A stretch of 35,153 nt of DNA from an archaeon (GTDB lineage Archaea > Asgardarchaeota > Hermodarchaeia > Hermodarchaeales > Hermodarchaeaceae), in assembly GCA_016550405.1 (NCBI GenBank), contig JABXGX010000202.1, positions 1-35,153 of the forward strand, read 5' to 3'. A model generated the notes under the pieces. That model made no database searches, was not told where the DNA came from, and was given only the letters and a program-made list of their open reading frames with translations. The number at the start of each line of letters is the position of its first letter. The stretch's first letter is position 1. The position numbers were made by a program, and so were the translations under genes. Of the stretch, positions 33,807 to 35,153 are shown piece by piece.

Positions 33807-34832
33807 GTGAATAATACCCAAGCCAACCTGATCATTGACCTGGGTAGTGGCTACATGAAATGTGGGTTTCCTGAACAACCAGAACCCATAGTCATAGCTG
33901 CTGCTTTCCAAAATCCCAAACGAGGCGGTAGTCCATCGATTTTTCTTGAATTGGATCCAGGTCGTGGCGCGTGGGTATTTCCTTTAGAGGATGGCATGCT
34001 TCCCACGGATACCGCCTTTATCACAAAATTGTGCAACCTTGCGTTAGAACACTTTCCTACAATGAGCAAGCAACGCGAAAAACTCCAGCTAACATTACTT
34101 CTGTTTCCCCAATCACCACCAGGTCGAGTAAGTGAATTGTGCCAAGACATCCAGCAGGATCTTGGGTGCCACCAGGTTGATGCCACAATTCAACAGATAT
34201 CAACGTGGAGCTATTGGGGACGGAAAAGTGGGCTAATTGTTGATATCGGTTACACTAGCACCTTTGTCTCTCCGATTTATCGCGGTTTTCTCCTAGAAGA
34301 ACAAATTCTCCCCCTGGTCACTGGTAGTTTCTTCATATCCGCCGAAATTCGAAAACTCCTACTTCACAAAAGCGAAACTTCTCCTGCAGAACTTGCCCCC
34401 CATTATAGTCAACTAGCAATAAACGGAAAGGCAATTCGGGCGATTAAACACACTCACTGTCAAGTTTTTCCCATGCCTGTTAACGATGTCTTTGAAGATA
34501 ACATTGATTTTTCATTTGAAGGACTCCAACTTCCACTAGGACCGCTACCCTGGCAAGCGCCAGAAGTATTATTCCAACCAACACTTCTTGGAGTCGGAGA
34601 CAAAGGCTTAACAGAGGCTATTGTAGATGTATTAATGCACGTAGATACTACTGTGCGCGCAGAATTAGCAGCAAATATCATCCTCGCGGGTGGTGGTTCA
34701 ATGATCCCTGGTCTCTCAACCCGAATTGAAACGGATCTCAAAGCACAAATCCCCCACCTCACAGTCAAGGTTTTTGACCTTGAATATCCCCTTTACAGTA
34801 GTTGGCTCGGTACCGCAAAAACACGAAAATAG
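33807..34832 (+). CDS. Actin-fold protein 2, tandem paralogue
   Basis: A 341-residue actin superfamily protein clearly related to the gene before it. Phosphate-1 is DLGSGYMKCGF (D11, K18), the Gln strand is TIQQIS (Q129), phosphate-2 is IVDIGYTS (D146), then SPIYRGFLLEEQ, and the adenosine motif is LAGGGSMIPGL (about 293-303). LPWQAPEVLFQP in subdomain 3 mirrors VPWRAPEVLFDP in the first copy. The subdomain-2 region is shortened in the same way. The actin H161 position is Phe, so hydrolysis may be slower or differ. It starts with GTG at 33807, without a strong ribosome binding site, after a 116-base gap that holds no clear promoter. The coiled-coil gene follows after 13 bases. Confidence 0.85.
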   Translation: MNNTQANLIIDLGSGYMKCGFPEQPEPIVIAAAFQNPKRGGSPSIFLELDPGRGAWVFPLEDGMLPTDTAFITKLCNLALEHFPTMSKQREKLQLTLLLFPQSPPGRVSELCQDIQQDLGCHQVDATIQQISTWSYWGRKSGLIVDIGYTSTFVSPIYRGFLLEEQILPLVTGSFFISAEIRKLLLHKSETSPAELAPHYSQLAINGKAIRAIKHTHCQVFPMPVNDVFEDNIDFSFEGLQLPLGPLPWQAPEVLFQPTLLGVGDKGLTEAIVDVLMHVDTTVRAELAANIILAGGGSMIPGLSTRIETDLKAQIPHLTVKVFDLEYPLYSSWLGTAKTRK

Positions 34833-34845
34833 GATAGGAGAACTC

Positions 34846-35153
34846 ATGTCAGATTCAGCGATGGTTAAAGATGCCATAGCAAATATTGAAAAAGGCCTTG
34901 AAAGCCTCGAAGAACAACTCAAAGCCACACAATCAGCAATGGAACAACTCGGTCAGGACCTTTCTGTACAGATGGAACAGACCGCCAAGCAGGCGAATGC
35001 CGCTGCACAAGAAATCCATCGAGATGTGTCCACATTTCGTGAACAACGTCAACTCGTAGAAACCCAACTCATTGCTGAAGTTGACCGAGCCAAAGAACTC
35101 AGTAATCTGAAACATATCGAAGAAGCGGTTCGTGTCATCATTGAAATCGTAGA
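34846..35153 (+). CDS. Coiled-coil protein, 3' end outside window
   Basis: The frame opens at ATG 34846 behind a strong AGGAG (34836-34840) and stays open to the window edge, giving 102 codons. The visible part is a continuous amphipathic helix rich in Glu, Gln, Ala and Lys, with heptad spacing from about residue 10 onward and no proline. A long coiled coil is likely. Its position 13 bases after the second actin-like gene suggests a partner or regulator of the filaments, comparable in context (not in sequence, as far as I can tell) to the arcadins next to crenactin. Function unknown. Confidence 0.65.
   Translation, partial: MSDSAMVKDAIANIEKGLESLEEQLKATQSAMEQLGQDLSVQMEQTAKQANAAAQEIHRDVSTFREQRQLVETQLIAEVDRAKELSNLKHIEEAVRVIIEIV

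Noticed and set aside
1..35153. CRISPR arrays, transposons, phage genes, rRNA
   Set aside because: No regularly spaced repeats, transposase, integrase, capsid or rRNA sequence was seen on reading through both strands.

Overview
This window reads as a stretch of archaeal chromosome. The information-processing genes are archaeal: TFB, a NurA-HerA-Mre11-Rad50 type cluster, ABCE1, an archaeal-type threonyl-tRNA synthetase and a NusB-fused RNA m5C methyltransferase. TATA boxes lie about 25 bases before likely transcript starts, and GGTGA/GAGG-type ribosome binding sites are common. Two tandem actin-fold genes at the right end, with reduced subdomain-2 regions, make an Asgard archaeon (Heimdall-like or Thor-like) the best guess. 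That assignment is an inference; other actin-bearing archaea are possible. There is no phage, transposon, CRISPR array or rRNA. The window is densely coding, with no gene-free gap longer than about 180 bases.

Left part (1-5450): a KaiC-like ATPase fragment with a degraded P-loop, a PHP-family phosphatase, a VIT1/CCC1-type membrane protein, a radical SAM-SPASM enzyme with a PqqD-like front domain, a methyltransferase, and two tandem paralogous small membrane proteins. Centre-left (5600-12120): nurA, herA, an mre11-like nuclease and a Rad50-like ATPase, co-oriented and nearly contiguous. The Rad50-like protein has no zinc hook; a transmembrane hairpin sits at the coiled-coil apex, as in bacterial YhaN. 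Then come a GNAT acetyltransferase, an unrecognised 448-residue protein, a membrane zinc-ribbon protein, a TIM-barrel amidohydrolase, an alpha/beta hydrolase, a nucleotide-sugar dehydrogenase with a two-HTH Lrp-like regulator, an AlkC/AlkD-like HEAT protein, TFB, the alpha subunit of an ADP-forming acyl-CoA synthetase, ABCE1 and a DUF89 phosphatase.

Right part (25480-35153): two tRNA-Arg genes (anticodons CCG and GCG) in inverted orientation bracket a metal-less M24 homologue and a small unknown protein. Beyond them lie an M24 peptidase with all metal ligands, a catalytic-core-only threonyl-tRNA synthetase, the RNA methyltransferase, a NIF3-like protein lacking most metal ligands, the two actin-like genes and the start of a coiled-coil gene that runs off the window.

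The most interesting points are the membrane-anchored Rad50-like protein inside a DNA end-processing operon, and the twin actin-like genes with a coiled-coil neighbour. Several family members have lost active-site residues (KaiC-like, M24, NIF3, and the ThrRS zinc ligand), which suggests repurposed folds.
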